A DNA stretch of 64,000 bases, from positions 3,325,482 through 3,389,481 of the forward strand of contig NZ_JH636049.1 in the NCBI RefSeq assembly GCF_000258175.1, read 5' to 3'. Under the pieces are notes generated by a model, which did no database searches, was not told the DNA's origin, and saw only the letters and a list, made by a program, of their open reading frames with translations. Of this stretch, positions 39,013-47,596 are shown piece by piece (position 1 is the first letter of the stretch; every line of letters begins with the position of its first letter). The position numbers and the translations under genes are program-made. This DNA comes from Saccharomonospora xinjiangensis XJ-54. GTDB lineage: Bacteria; Actinomycetota; Actinomycetes; Mycobacteriales; Pseudonocardiaceae.

Positions 39013-39588
39013 CTACCCGCCCTGCTTGTCGTAGACGAGCAGGTGCTCCTCCTCCACCAGCCTCGCCTCAGGGCTTGGTCGGTGGGGACGAAGCGAGCCG
39101 TCGGGCATGAGGTGCCGCACGTCCACGTCGCACGCGAGCACCAGATAGTCGGAGATCAGTTTGCGGTGGCAGCGCCACCACACCGACTCCGCGCACATGA
39201 CCGCGGTCGCGCCGTCCTTCGCGCTGGCAACCAACTCGTCGATGGCGGTGCGGAATTCCCCGGTCCGCATGTGCGCGGCGTAGCCCCGGAACGACTCGTT
39301 GCGCAGCGCGAGGTCAGGAGAGTCCGGCTCACGCCGTCGCCAGCCGCCCAGCCGCTCGTCCCAGCGGTAGTCGATCCCCGCCTGCGGCAGCCAGCGGGAC
39401 ATCGCCGCCCGCGCCGTGTGCGGGTTGCGGCGGCTCCCTGGCGCGGTGCGCACGTCGATCAGTATCCGCACGCCGACATCCCGCAGCAGCCGGGTGATCG
39501 TCTCGGGGGCGGCTGTGCCGTGGCCGAACGTGACGATCTGCGGGCGAGTGCTGCCGGTGTCGTCGGGCTGATGTGTCCGTCGTCCCAT
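39013..39588 (-). CDS. DUF488 domain-containing protein
   Basis: 191 residues of the DUF488 family: TFGHGTAAPETI, ILIDVRTAPGSRRNPH, IDYRWDERLGGWRR, and the Cys-rich CAESVWWRCHRKLISDYLV. The family is widespread and its function is unknown; the conserved Cys/His/Arg residues suggest a catalytic or metal site. ATG 39588 is chosen because the similarity starts shortly after it. It is separated from the downstream neighbour by array D. Confidence 0.85.
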   Translation of the reverse strand: MGRRTHQPDDTGSTRPQIVTFGHGTAAPETITRLLRDVGVRILIDVRTAPGSRRNPHTARAAMSRWLPQAGIDYRWDERLGGWRRREPDSPDLALRNESFRGYAAHMRTGEFRTAIDELVASAKDGATAVMCAESVWWRCHRKLISDYLVLACDVDVRHLMPDGSLRPHRPSPEARLVEEEHLLVYDKQGG

Positions 39589-39683
39589 CGAATCATCGTC
39601 GCGTGGATGCGCGCGCCCAGCATGGGACTGCGGCTCGACGGTACTGACCCGGCCGGGTCCGTGTGCGCCCGCCCGGCGCGACG

Positions 39684-40055
39684 TCAGCGGCCCGGACGTT
39701 CGTTGAACTGCAGCCGGTGGCCGTCCGGCGCTTCCACCGTGGCGTACGTGCCCCACGGCTCGCTCACCGGATCCGACACGACCGCACCCCGAGCGCGCAG
39801 TTCGGCCACCGTCGCGGCCACGTCATCAGCGGCGAAGGTCAGATAGGCGCCCTCACCGGGGGTCTTCCCGAACGCCGCCGCAGACGATAGGACGATCGAC
39901 GTCTGGGCACCGGGTGGCCTGACCTCGACCCAGCGCGAGCCTTCGCCCATGTCCGCGTCCATGACGACCTCGAATCCGAGCACGTCGCGGTAGAACTCCA
40001 GCGCCTTGTCCTGATCACCCACGTACAACACCGCGGACGCCACCTTCGTGATCAT
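39684..40055 (-). CDS. VOC superfamily protein (glyoxalase-like)
   Basis: 123 residues: VASAVLYVGDQDKALEFYRD, VLGFEVVMDADMGEGSRWVE and the end WGTYATVEAPDGHRLQF. This is the YraH/PhnB-type branch of the vicinal oxygen chelate fold with the second metal-ligand Glu/Gln region at the end. The substrate is unknown. It ends about 95 bases upstream of the DUF488 start on the same strand, so loose co-transcription is possible. Confidence 0.82.
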   Translation of the reverse strand: MITKVASAVLYVGDQDKALEFYRDVLGFEVVMDADMGEGSRWVEVRPPGAQTSIVLSSAAAFGKTPGEGAYLTFAADDVAATVAELRARGAVVSDPVSEPWGTYATVEAPDGHRLQFNERPGR

Positions 40056-40225
40056 GAGCTTCTCCCTGGGAGACAGTGTCCGAGAGTGCCGAAAATACCG
40101 GTGCCGGGGCTTGATCGGCCGCGAACGCGGAGGGTTGCCCGCTTCCGTGGTTCTCCTCGCCTACCGGGAACGTGAGGACCTCACCCGTGCACAAGCTGCG
40201 CCCGGGTGACGTCTGGCGCGAAGGG

Positions 40226-40259
40226 CGCCGGGCCCCGCGACACGACGCGGAGCCCGGCG
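40226..40259 (-). terminator. Terminator-like hairpin after the Ig-like repeat gene
   Basis: A 14-bp stem with one G-U pair (40226-40239 with 40246-40259) lies 9 bases beyond the stop codon of the Ig-like gene. Confidence 0.6.
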
Positions 40260-40268
40260 TGGTCCTTT

Positions 40269-40754
40269 CTAGATGGGCTGGAACGTCAGCGGTGCCGTGG
40301 CCGTCGCGGGGGCGTGGGTGGCGTCGCCTGCGAAGGTGGCGGTGTAGCGGGTGGTGGTGATCAGGGTTACGGCGGGCGAGGCCACGTAGGCGGATTCCAT
40401 CGCTGCCGGGGCCGAGGCGGGCACGGCGGACGGCGGCGTGATGACCACGGGCACCGGTGCCGAGGTGGCCGGTGGGTTGGTCGCGTCACCGCTGTAGCGG
40501 GCGGTGAGTTGATGCGGCCGAGCGTCGTTGACCCTCAATCCACTGAGGAGCAACGTCGTGCTGCCGGTCGCGCCCAGTGGTGCCGTTTCGAGTTCGGTGC
40601 CCCCGTCGTACACGGTCACCGACCCGGTCGGTGTGCCCGTGCCGGGGCGATCGGGGGCCACGGTGACCGTTATCGGCACCGGCCGACCCTCCGAAACGAA
40701 GGTCCTTTCCGGAATGACGAACAGGCGTGTCGTCGCGGTCGTGGAATTGCTCAT
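40269..40754 (-). CDS. Bacterial Ig-like (Big_5 type) repeat protein without signal peptide
   Basis: 161 residues, rich in Thr, Pro, Val and Ala. One complete Ig-like repeat is clear: PITVTVAPDRPGTGTPTGSV, TVYDGGTELETAPL, LTARYSGDATNPPATSAPVP. A second, shorter one ends TATFAGDATHAPATATAP. Such domains usually occur in large secreted adhesins or wall proteins. Here there is no signal peptide, anchor or catalytic domain. It may be a cytoplasmic or co-exported small protein, or a remnant of a larger one. GGAGAG precedes the ATG at proper distance, which argues that it is expressed. Confidence 0.7.
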   Translation of the reverse strand: MSNSTTATTRLFVIPERTFVSEGRPVPITVTVAPDRPGTGTPTGSVTVYDGGTELETAPLGATGSTTLLLSGLRVNDARPHQLTARYSGDATNPPATSAPVPVVITPPSAVPASAPAAMESAYVASPAVTLITTTRYTATFAGDATHAPATATAPLTFQPI

Positions 40755-41108
40755 GATTTTCTCTCCAGCAGGCAACGGGGGTGCGTTGACTGATGGGGCG
40801 CGCTCCATCTCGACGTAGGCGCTTCACCCGGCACGCCAAGGCATTCGCGAAGTGCCGGACCACCTACGAACACAGAGAATAGGTGTAGAGCTACTTCTGT
40901 AATGGTCTGTTCGGGTTTCGTTGTCACACCCACACGTCGGCAAGCGCCGGTGACCGCCTGTGCGGTCGCGCGCGAATGATCGTTGAACGACTGGGAATTT
41001 CGTTCGATCTTCGTGGGACTGAGGAGGATTCCGCATTTCCTGAACAGGATCGTCCGAAATTAGGTGAAACAATTTTGAGTCCGCCTTCCAGGCCGGTAGC
41101 ATTCCCGG
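40755..41108 (+). other. Intergenic region with a promoter for a probably leaderless gene
   Basis: About 350 bases between divergent genes. Close to the right end, TTGAGT (41075-41080), a 16-bp spacer and TAGCAT (41097-41102) form a good promoter. It would start transcription at about 41109, the A of the ATG. The rest is AT-richer than the surroundings and shows no gene. Confidence 0.6.
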
Positions 41109-41468
41109 ATGGGCAGCTTCTGGTTGCCGCCGGACTCACCGTCCGCGGCGAGTATCGGAGAGGACTGGGCGCCGATACCACTTCAGGCTCCGGCGGAGTG
41201 GACAGTTCACAAGAACGCCATCGTCGCCCGGCGGCTGCCGTCGGGGCGCTACGAGGTGAACGACTCCGAAGACCTGTTCTGGGCCAGCAAACGCCCACCG
41301 GCAGGGGAGCGGGAGGACATCCACCTCGATGCGGGCTGGTACGGGTCACGCTTCCGATTGGTTGTCTTCGTCCGCGACTGGGACCACATCCGCCGGGATC
41401 TTTCCACCACGGATCTGGGGGAGTTCATCACCACCCTGGAGTCGTGGCTGGCGGGCAGTCATGGTTGA
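41109..41468 (+). CDS. Hypothetical protein, probably leaderless transcript
   Basis: 119 residues, acidic to neutral, no signal peptide or membrane segment; rich in Trp, Asp and Arg (HLDAGWYGSRFRLVVFVRDW). No family recognised. The reading frame has strongly GC-biased third positions, and a good promoter lies so close that the mRNA would begin at the start codon; both support a real gene. There is no ribosome binding site. The neighbours give no functional hint. Confidence 0.6.
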   Translation: MGSFWLPPDSPSAASIGEDWAPIPLQAPAEWTVHKNAIVARRLPSGRYEVNDSEDLFWASKRPPAGEREDIHLDAGWYGSRFRLVVFVRDWDHIRRDLSTTDLGEFITTLESWLAGSHG

Positions 41469-41588
41469 GTTCCGTTAGATGGGTGACTGAGCGATTCACG
41501 CTCGACCTTCATCCGGGAATTCTGCTCCAGAGGACTCGCTTTCCGGCTTCGCTTGCCGTGGACGGCTGGGAAGGACGAAGGTCGCAGC

Positions 41589-42122
41589 ATGGTGGCAGCC
41601 TCTCCAGCACCGGTGGTCCGGTTCGCATGTGCTGATGACGCGGATGCGATCGGGCGGATCCACGTCGTGTCTTGGCGTGCCGCGTACGTCAACGTGCTAC
41701 CGGGGGACTACCTGGCAGGCTTGTCGATCACCGACCGGCAGCGCGCGTGGCGGCGATGGTTCATCGCTTCGCACAGGTCGGCGCGGGTCCTGGTTGTGGC
41801 TGACGGTGAAACGGTCGTGGGTTTCGCGTGCGTGGGTGCCTCCCGCGACGATGACGCAGCGGCCGCGACCGGTGAGCTGCAGAGCATCTACCTCGACCCA
41901 GCGAAGTGGGGCCTCGGGCTGGGCCGTCTGCTGCATGCCGAGGCTCTGGCGACGCTGCGGCGCGACGGCTATCGGCGCGCCACGCTGTGGGTACTGGACG
42001 GCAACGCCGTGGCGCGGCGGTTCTACGAGCGAGCAGGGTGGACGGAAGACGGCGCGACCAAAGTAGACACGATCGGATCGAGCCCACCGTTGAAGGAGGT
42101 CCGGTACCTGCGGGCGCTGTGA
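41589..42122 (+). CDS. GNAT family N-acetyltransferase
   Basis: 177 residues: VVRFACADDADAIGRIHVVS, SWRAAYVNVLPGDYLAGLS, motif A ELQSIYLDPAKWGLGLGRLL and motif B LDGNAVARRFYERAGWTEDG. It uses acetyl-CoA to acetylate an unknown amine. ATG 41589 is chosen; GGAAGGACGAAGG precedes it. It is a separate gene in a stretch of small genes with no operon partners. Confidence 0.87.
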   Translation: MVAASPAPVVRFACADDADAIGRIHVVSWRAAYVNVLPGDYLAGLSITDRQRAWRRWFIASHRSARVLVVADGETVVGFACVGASRDDDAAAATGELQSIYLDPAKWGLGLGRLLHAEALATLRRDGYRRATLWVLDGNAVARRFYERAGWTEDGATKVDTIGSSPPLKEVRYLRAL

Positions 42123-42416
42123 GCGCCGATCACCTGCGGTCCCGCGAGAGCGCCGCTTGCCCAAAACTTTATTCGGCGAACGACGGTCCACGGATTCGAT
42201 GACTCGGGTTCAGCAACCCGGCGACGCACCGGTCGAGCTCGGGATTCTTCTTGATGCGGTCGGCCCGAGGCATGTTCTTCGGTAACATGCGGCGCTCATG
42301 GTCCCTCCGGCTTATGGAATGCACAGTCACCGGCCTGACGGTCGGTGAAGGTCTGAAAGCATGACCGCCCGCCACAGCAAAACCGCAGTGGACGGACGGT
42401 TTCCCTTGGCGTGTAA
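42123..42416. other. Intergenic region between a GNAT gene and the acyl-CoA dehydrogenase operon (convergent)
   Basis: About 290 bases. On the minus strand a 39-codon frame (42169-42288, MLPKNMPRADRIKKNPELDR...) follows a GGAGGG at a rather long distance and contains a TTA codon. I could not decide whether it is a gene. No repeat array and no clear terminator. Confidence 0.4.
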
Positions 42417-43625
42417 TTACTTCAACTCCGCGCTCGTCTTGCCCAGCAGCCTGCGGGCGACGATGAGTTGCTGGATCTGTTGCGTGCCTTCGAAGATGTC
42501 CAAGATCTTCGAGTCGCGCGCCCACTTCTCCAGTAGCGAATCCTCCGTGTACCCGAAGGTGCCCGCGAGTTCGACGCAGGCGAGCGTGATGTCCACGACC
42601 GTGCGGCCCGCCTTGGCCTTCGCCATCGACGCCTGTAGCGAGTTCGGCTTGCGGTTGTCGGCCATCCACGCCGCTTCCAGCGTCGTGAGGTACGCGGCCT
42701 CGTAGTCGGCCTCCAGTCGCAACAACGTCGCCGCTGCGGCGTGCTGTGCCAGGGCAGGTTTGTCGTAGTCCACTTCGACACCGGCCTCGGCCAGGATCCT
42801 CCGGGTCTCCTCCAGCGCCGCTCTCGCGACACCGACGGCCATCGCGGCCACCAGCGGGCGGGTGTTGTCGAAGGTCTGCATGACCCCCGCGAAACCCTTC
42901 TTGGTGTCGATCTCCGGGGAGCCGAGGAGATTGCGGCTCGGCACGCGACAGTTGTCGAAGCGCAACACCGCCGTGTCGGACGCGCGGATGCCGAGCTTGT
43001 GTTCCAGCCGCACCACCTCGAAGCCGGGCGTGCCCTTCTCCACGACGAACGACTTGATGGCCGCGCGGCCCTTGCTCTTGTCCAGCGTCGCCCACACCAC
43101 CACGGCATCGGCGCGTTCGCCGGACGTGACGAAGATCTTCTCGCCGTTGAGGACGTAGTCGTCGCCGTCCTTGGTGGCAGTGGTGGTGATGGCGGCCGAG
43201 TCGGAGCCGCAGCCGGGTTCGGTGATGGCCATAGCCGCCCACAGCTTGCCGAAGCGTTCGAGTTGCTCGTCGTTCGCCACCGACGCGATGGCCGCGTTGC
43301 CGAGTCCCTGCCTCGGCATCGACAGCAGCAGCGCCACGTCGCCCCAGCACAGCTCGATGGTGCCGAGCACGGTGAGCAGGTTGCCGCCGTTGCGGTTGGC
43401 GCCGGAATCCGTGTCGTCCTTGCGGCGCACTCCCGCCGCGCCCGCGCCGCCCTCCCCGGAGGTGTTCAGCCCGTCCAGCAGCGCGGCCAGCATGTCCAGT
43501 TCGATGGGGTAGGCGTGCTCGGCGCGGTCGTACTTGCGTGAGATCGGCCGGAACACCTCCGTCGCGGCCTGCCTTGCCTGGTTGATTAGGGCCTTGGCCT
43601 TCTTCGGGACCTCAAGATTGATCAT
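42417..43625 (-). CDS. Acyl-CoA dehydrogenase
   Basis: 402 residues. AMAITEPGCGSDSAAITTTA and YVLNGEKIFVTSGERADAVV are the usual ACAD segments, FDNCRVPSRNLLG follows, and LDIFEGTQQIQQLIVARRLL carries the C-terminal catalytic Glu. It introduces the first double bond in beta-oxidation, passing electrons to ETF. The start ATG overlaps the stop of the upstream acyl-CoA dehydrogenase gene by four bases. The two may form a heteromeric enzyme, as known for several actinobacterial FadE pairs; that is inference. Confidence 0.9.
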   Translation of the reverse strand: MINLEVPKKAKALINQARQAATEVFRPISRKYDRAEHAYPIELDMLAALLDGLNTSGEGGAGAAGVRRKDDTDSGANRNGGNLLTVLGTIELCWGDVALLLSMPRQGLGNAAIASVANDEQLERFGKLWAAMAITEPGCGSDSAAITTTATKDGDDYVLNGEKIFVTSGERADAVVVWATLDKSKGRAAIKSFVVEKGTPGFEVVRLEHKLGIRASDTAVLRFDNCRVPSRNLLGSPEIDTKKGFAGVMQTFDNTRPLVAAMAVGVARAALEETRRILAEAGVEVDYDKPALAQHAAAATLLRLEADYEAAYLTTLEAAWMADNRKPNSLQASMAKAKAGRTVVDITLACVELAGTFGYTEDSLLEKWARDSKILDIFEGTQQIQQLIVARRLLGKTSAELK

Positions 43626-44956
43626 GCCGTGACGACCCCTTCCATGACGCCGACCGCCCGCAGGTCGCGATACCAGCGCTCCACCGGGTGTTCCTTGATG
43701 AAGCCGTGCCCGCCGAGCAACTGCACGCCCGCGTTGCCGATCCACATGCCCTTCTCGGCGGCGAGCGTGCGCGCGAGCGCCACCTCGCGAGCATGCGACC
43801 TGCCCTGCTCCATCCGTGCCGCTGCCCGCAGGGTCACCAGCCGCAGACCCTCCAGCTCGATCCCGATGTCGGCCACCTGGAATGCCACGCCCTGCCGGTG
43901 GCTGACGGGTTCGCCGAACGCCTCCCGCTCGTTGACGTACGGGACGACGTAGTCGAGCACGGCCTTCGCGGTGCCGCACGCGAGCGCCGCCCACGCCAGG
44001 CGTGAGGAACGCACCACGTCCGTGAACACCTCACGCTTCCCGCCGCCGATCAGTGCGCTCGCGGGCAGGGACACGCCGTCAAGCACGAGCCTGCCCGTCG
44101 CGGCGCCGCGCAGGCCCATCGCGGGTTCCGGCTCGACCGAAACGCCGTCGGTGCCGGACTCAACGACGAACAGTGCGGGACCACCCTGCGGGCCTTCCAG
44201 GGTGGCCGACACGATGAACAACTCCGCCTGCGCCACCCTCGGCACCAGGTTCTTGACACCGTCGAGGCGGTAGCCGCCGGGGGTGCGGCGCGCGGTGGTC
44301 TTCGGGGAGAACACGTCGAACAGCGGTGTGCGCTCCTGCAATGCGAGTGCCGCGGCGGGCACGTCGTCGCCGGTGAACGCGGGCAGGTAGGTCGCTTGCT
44401 GATGGGCGTCGCCGTGACGCACGAGTACGCTGCTCACCGCCGACGGCGCGAGCACGGCGACCGCAAGGCCGAGATCGCCGTGGGCGAGGGCTTCGGCGAC
44501 GAGGACGTTCGTCACCGCCGACCGTTCGGTGCCGACGCCGCCGACCTCTTCCGGGATGCCGACCACCGTCAGGCCCAGTTCCGCCGCGCGGGTGAGCAGG
44601 TCGCCGGGAGGCGCGAGCGTGGTGTCGGCCTCGGCGGCGGCAGTCCGGAGTTGCTCGGCGGCGAATTCCGTGACCGTTTCGACGATCATCTGCTGCTCGT
44701 CGTCCGGCGTCAGGTCGAACAGGCCCGCCTCCGGGGCGGGAGCCAGCCGCGCGGGCTTGCCGAGCCGGGTGGGCGCCGTGAACGCCCGCTGCGCCGCGCC
44801 CGCCGCCTTGAAACCTCCGCGCGTGGCTGTGGCCACGATCCTCTCCACGGGTTTGCGCAGTCCGGCGCGGTCGAGCAGTGGGCTTCCGGCGAGCCGGTTG
44901 AGCGCCGCGAGACCGAAGCCCATGGCGTCGCGTCGCGCTGTTTCGTGTCGGGCCAC
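43622..44956 (-). CDS. Acyl-CoA dehydrogenase-like protein with N-terminal extension
   Basis: 444 residues. About 75 residues precede the ACAD fold (PDDEQQMIVETVTEFAAEQL). Core segments are diverged: ALALQERTPLFDVF, YRLDGVKNLVPRVAQAEL, REAFGEPVSHRQGVAFQVAD, LLGGHGFIKEHPVERWYRDL. It ends RAVGVMEGVVTA, so the C-terminal helix after the Glu is missing. It may need its coupled partner at 42417 to form an active enzyme. The GTG start has GGAGGGG upstream, and a perfect 18-bp palindrome lies 18 bases before it. Confidence 0.87.
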   Translation of the reverse strand: MARHETARRDAMGFGLAALNRLAGSPLLDRAGLRKPVERIVATATRGGFKAAGAAQRAFTAPTRLGKPARLAPAPEAGLFDLTPDDEQQMIVETVTEFAAEQLRTAAAEADTTLAPPGDLLTRAAELGLTVVGIPEEVGGVGTERSAVTNVLVAEALAHGDLGLAVAVLAPSAVSSVLVRHGDAHQQATYLPAFTGDDVPAAALALQERTPLFDVFSPKTTARRTPGGYRLDGVKNLVPRVAQAELFIVSATLEGPQGGPALFVVESGTDGVSVEPEPAMGLRGAATGRLVLDGVSLPASALIGGGKREVFTDVVRSSRLAWAALACGTAKAVLDYVVPYVNEREAFGEPVSHRQGVAFQVADIGIELEGLRLVTLRAAARMEQGRSHAREVALARTLAAEKGMWIGNAGVQLLGGHGFIKEHPVERWYRDLRAVGVMEGVVTA

Positions 44957-44973
44957 AGTGCTCCCCTCCGTGT

Positions 44974-44991
44974 ACCTACTCGCGAGTAGGT
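44974..44991. promoter_or_regulatory. Perfect 18-bp palindrome before the acyl-CoA dehydrogenase pair
   Basis: ACCTACTCGCGAGTAGGT, perfect inverted symmetry, next to GGTTAACC. It lies 18 bases upstream of the GTG start and 41 after the stop of the double-TetR gene. It is a probable operator for that regulator. Confidence 0.7.
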
Positions 44992-45031
44992 TAACCGGTG
45001 GGATGGGCGTTCCGCCAGTAGGGTCGGCGGC

Positions 45032-46234
45032 TCAGTCGATGTCGAGCACCGCGTGGAGCAATGTGGTCAGCTCGGCGACCAGGTTCGGTCGTGAGGCCAC
45101 CCTCCGTGTCCGCGTGAGGTCGTTGGCGATGGTCAGCGCGGCATGCACGGTGATCTTCGCCTCGCGGCTGTCCATCCCGGGATGCACGGCCTCCAGCAGC
45201 CGCACCCACTGCGCCACGTAGTCTCGCTGGATCCGCAGCAGTTCAGGCCTGTCCTTCTCGTCGATGTGCACGTGATCCGCCGAGAACGCCACGAGCAGTT
45301 CGGGAGGGCCCGTCAGCGTGCGGACGTAGGAGCCGGCGAGCCTGCGTAGCGCCTCCCGCTCGTCGGCGGGGGCGCTCGCTCGCAACGCCTGGTCGGCGGC
45401 GAACATCAGCCGGTCGCCCGCGCGCCTGCCGATCGCGGCGAGCAACGCGGCCTTGCTGGGGAAGTGCCGGTAGACGCTGGGGCCCGCGATGCCAGCCGCC
45501 TTGCCGATGTCCTCCATGCTGACGTCGGTGAACCCCCGCCTGCGGAACAACTCGGCCGCCTCGGTGAGCAGTTGTTCCCGCCGCGACGGCCTGCCGAACG
45601 TGAGTGCGGGCGCCGACGGCTCGGTCGGCCGCTCACCGGGTTCCGGCAGATCCGCGTGCAGCACGCGCAGCGCCAGCGTGGTGAGCAGATCGGTGAACCG
45701 GCGTTTGGCCAGCGTCGTGTGGTGCACGGACACGCTGCCGAACACCGACAGCGTGGCCCAGCACAGCAGTTCGGCGTCCTCGCCGGAAAGGCCGGGGCGC
45801 TTGCGCAGGAGCACTGTCGCCCACTGTGCCAGCATGGCCGTCGAGCGGCGCCGGATCTGTTGCTGTGCCTCGGCGTCGAGGTGACGTCCCTCCCAGCGCC
45901 ACAGCGCGGCGGTGTCCCTGCGCTCCACCGAGCGGGCGGCGAGACCGGTGAGCAACTCCCTGATGCGCTCGTACGACTCGGTGCGGCTCTCGTCGAGCGC
46001 GGCCTCCGTCGCCTCTTCCATGTCGCTCAGCCCGGTGAGCAGTACGTGCGCGAGGATGGCCTGCTTGTCGGCGAAATGCCGATAGAGGGCGGGGCCTGTC
46101 ACTCCCGCCGCCGCAGCGATGTCGTTGATGCCCACGCCGTGGTAGCCGCGCTGCCGGAACAGCTCGGACGCGACCGAGGCGAGCTGGGCCCTGCGGTCGC
46201 GCGGACGCCTGTTCCTGCCGTTTCCATCATCCAT
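45032..46234 (-). CDS. Double TetR regulator (two TetR proteins fused)
   Basis: 400 residues containing two complete TetR units. The first HTH lies at about 13-60 (LASVASELFRQRGYHGVGIN, GVTGPALYRHFADKQAIL). The second lies at about 215-262 (LLTEAAELFRRRGFTDVSME, GIAGPSVYRHFPSKAALL). Each is followed by its own helical ligand domain. TetR proteins are normally about 200 residues and act as dimers; this fusion may form a dimer within one chain. It is transcribed toward the acyl-CoA dehydrogenase pair and divergently from fadA-fadB. It is therefore probably the fatty-acid-responsive regulator of both units. ATG 46234 is the most likely start. Confidence 0.88.
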   Translation of the reverse strand: MDDGNGRNRRPRDRRAQLASVASELFRQRGYHGVGINDIAAAAGVTGPALYRHFADKQAILAHVLLTGLSDMEEATEAALDESRTESYERIRELLTGLAARSVERRDTAALWRWEGRHLDAEAQQQIRRRSTAMLAQWATVLLRKRPGLSGEDAELLCWATLSVFGSVSVHHTTLAKRRFTDLLTTLALRVLHADLPEPGERPTEPSAPALTFGRPSRREQLLTEAAELFRRRGFTDVSMEDIGKAAGIAGPSVYRHFPSKAALLAAIGRRAGDRLMFAADQALRASAPADEREALRRLAGSYVRTLTGPPELLVAFSADHVHIDEKDRPELLRIQRDYVAQWVRLLEAVHPGMDSREAKITVHAALTIANDLTRTRRVASRPNLVAELTTLLHAVLDID

Positions 46235-46286
46235 AACGTGAGCCCACCCTAGCTTTTGTTGACGGGAAGGCAACCCTGTGAACCCG

Positions 46287-46330
46287 TTGACAACCTCGGA
46301 CGATGCGGGACTATGTTAGTAGCGATTAGC
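46287..46330 (+). promoter_or_regulatory. fadA-fadB promoter
   Basis: A -35 box TTGACA (46287-46292) and -10 candidate TATGTT (46312-46317, spacer 19) lie upstream of fadA. GTTAGT-AGCG-ATTAGC (46315-46330) overlaps the -10 and resembles the GTTARY-N4-RYTAAC operator imperfectly. Confidence 0.6.
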
Positions 46331-46368
46331 ACCACGAACGGCAATCTGCGCCAGGAAGGACCTCAGGC

Positions 46369-47580
46369 GTGAGTACAGAGGCGTTCATCTACGAGGCGAT
46401 CCGTACGCCTCGTGGCAAGAACAAGGGTGGTTCCCTCCACGGAACCAAGCCGATCGACCTGGTGGTCGGCCTGATCGACGAACTGAAGGCGCGGCACCCG
46501 GGCCTCGACCCGGCGCTGATCGACGACATCATCCTCGGTGTCGTCTCGCCGGTCGGCGACCAAGGCGCCGACATCGCGCGTGCTGCCGCGATCGCGGCCG
46601 GGCTGCCCGACACGGTGGCGGGTGTGCAGCTCAACCGCTTCTGCGCCTCGGGGCTCGAAGCCGTGAACCAGGCGGCGCAGAAGGTGCGAGCCGGGTGGGA
46701 CGACCTCATCATCGGCGGCGGCGTCGAGTCGATGTCGCGTGTGCCCATGGGCTCCGACGGTGGCGCGATGTTCACCGACCCCGCCACCAACTACGACTCC
46801 TACTTCGTGCCGCAGGGCATCGGCGCCGACCTGATCGCCACGACCGAGGGCTTCTCCCGCGAGGACGTCGATGCCTACGCCGTGCGCTCCCAGCAGAGGG
46901 CCGAGGCGGCGTGGGCGGGCGGTTACTTCTCCAAGTCCGTCGTGCCGGTCAAGGACATGAACGGCGTGACCATCCTCGACCACGACGAGCACCGCAGGCC
47001 CGGCACCACGCTGGAGGCCCTGGCCAAGCTCAGGCCGTCGTTCGCGGACCTCGGTGACTTCGCCGGGTTCGACGCCGTGGCGCTGCAGAAATACCACTGG
47101 GTCGAGAAGATCGACCACGTGCACACCGGCGGTAACTCGTCGGGCATCGTCGATGGCGCAGGCATCGTCCTCGTCGGCAGCGAGGAGGTCGGCAAGCGGA
47201 TCGGCATGGAGCCGAGGGCTCGCGTCGTCGCCACCGCCGTCACCGGCTCCGACCCGACGATCATGCTGACCGGTCCGACACCTGCCACGGAGAAGGTGCT
47301 GGCCAGGGCTGGCCTCACGATCGACGACATCGACCTGTTCGAGCTGAACGAGGCATTCGCCGCCGTCGTCCTCAAGTGGATGAAGGACCTGAACATCCCT
47401 GAGGAGAAGGTCAACGTCAACGGTGGCGCCATCGCCATGGGGCACCCGCTCGGCGCGACCGGCGCGATGATCCTGGGCACCATGGTGGATGAACTGGAGC
47501 GCCGCCAGGCCCGGCGCGCGCTCGTGACGCTGTGCATCGGCGGTGGCATGGGCCTCGCCACGATCATCGAGCGCGTGTGA
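46369..47580 (+). CDS. fadA: Acetyl-CoA acyltransferase (thiolase) FadA
   Basis: 403 residues, degradative thiolase that releases acetyl-CoA from 3-ketoacyl-CoA. N-terminal [20 protein letters not shown]; the nucleophilic Cys lies in [15 protein letters not shown] at about 90. The C-terminal [20 protein letters not shown] and [11 protein letters not shown] hold the catalytic His and Cys. GTG start, with AGGAAGG 9 bases upstream. It forms an operon with fadB 16 bases downstream; the two products make the alpha2beta2 trifunctional complex in mycobacteria. Confidence 0.96.
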   Translation: MSTEAFIYEAIRTPRGKNKGGSLHGTKPIDLVVGLIDELKARHPGLDPALIDDIILGVVSPVGDQGADIARAAAIAAGLPDTVAGVQLNRFCASGLEAVNQAAQKVRAGWDDLIIGGGVESMSRVPMGSDGGAMFTDPATNYDSYFVPQGIGADLIATTEGFSREDVDAYAVRSQQRAEAAWAGGYFSKSVVPVKDMNGVTILDHDEHRRPGTTLEALAKLRPSFADLGDFAGFDAVALQKYHWVEKIDHVHTGGNSSGIVDGAGIVLVGSEEVGKRIGMEPRARVVATAVTGSDPTIMLTGPTPATEKVLARAGLTIDDIDLFELNEAFAAVVLKWMKDLNIPEEKVNVNGGAIAMGHPLGATGAMILGTMVDELERRQARRALVTLCIGGGMGLATIIERV

Positions 47581-47596
47581 GGAACGAGAACAAACG

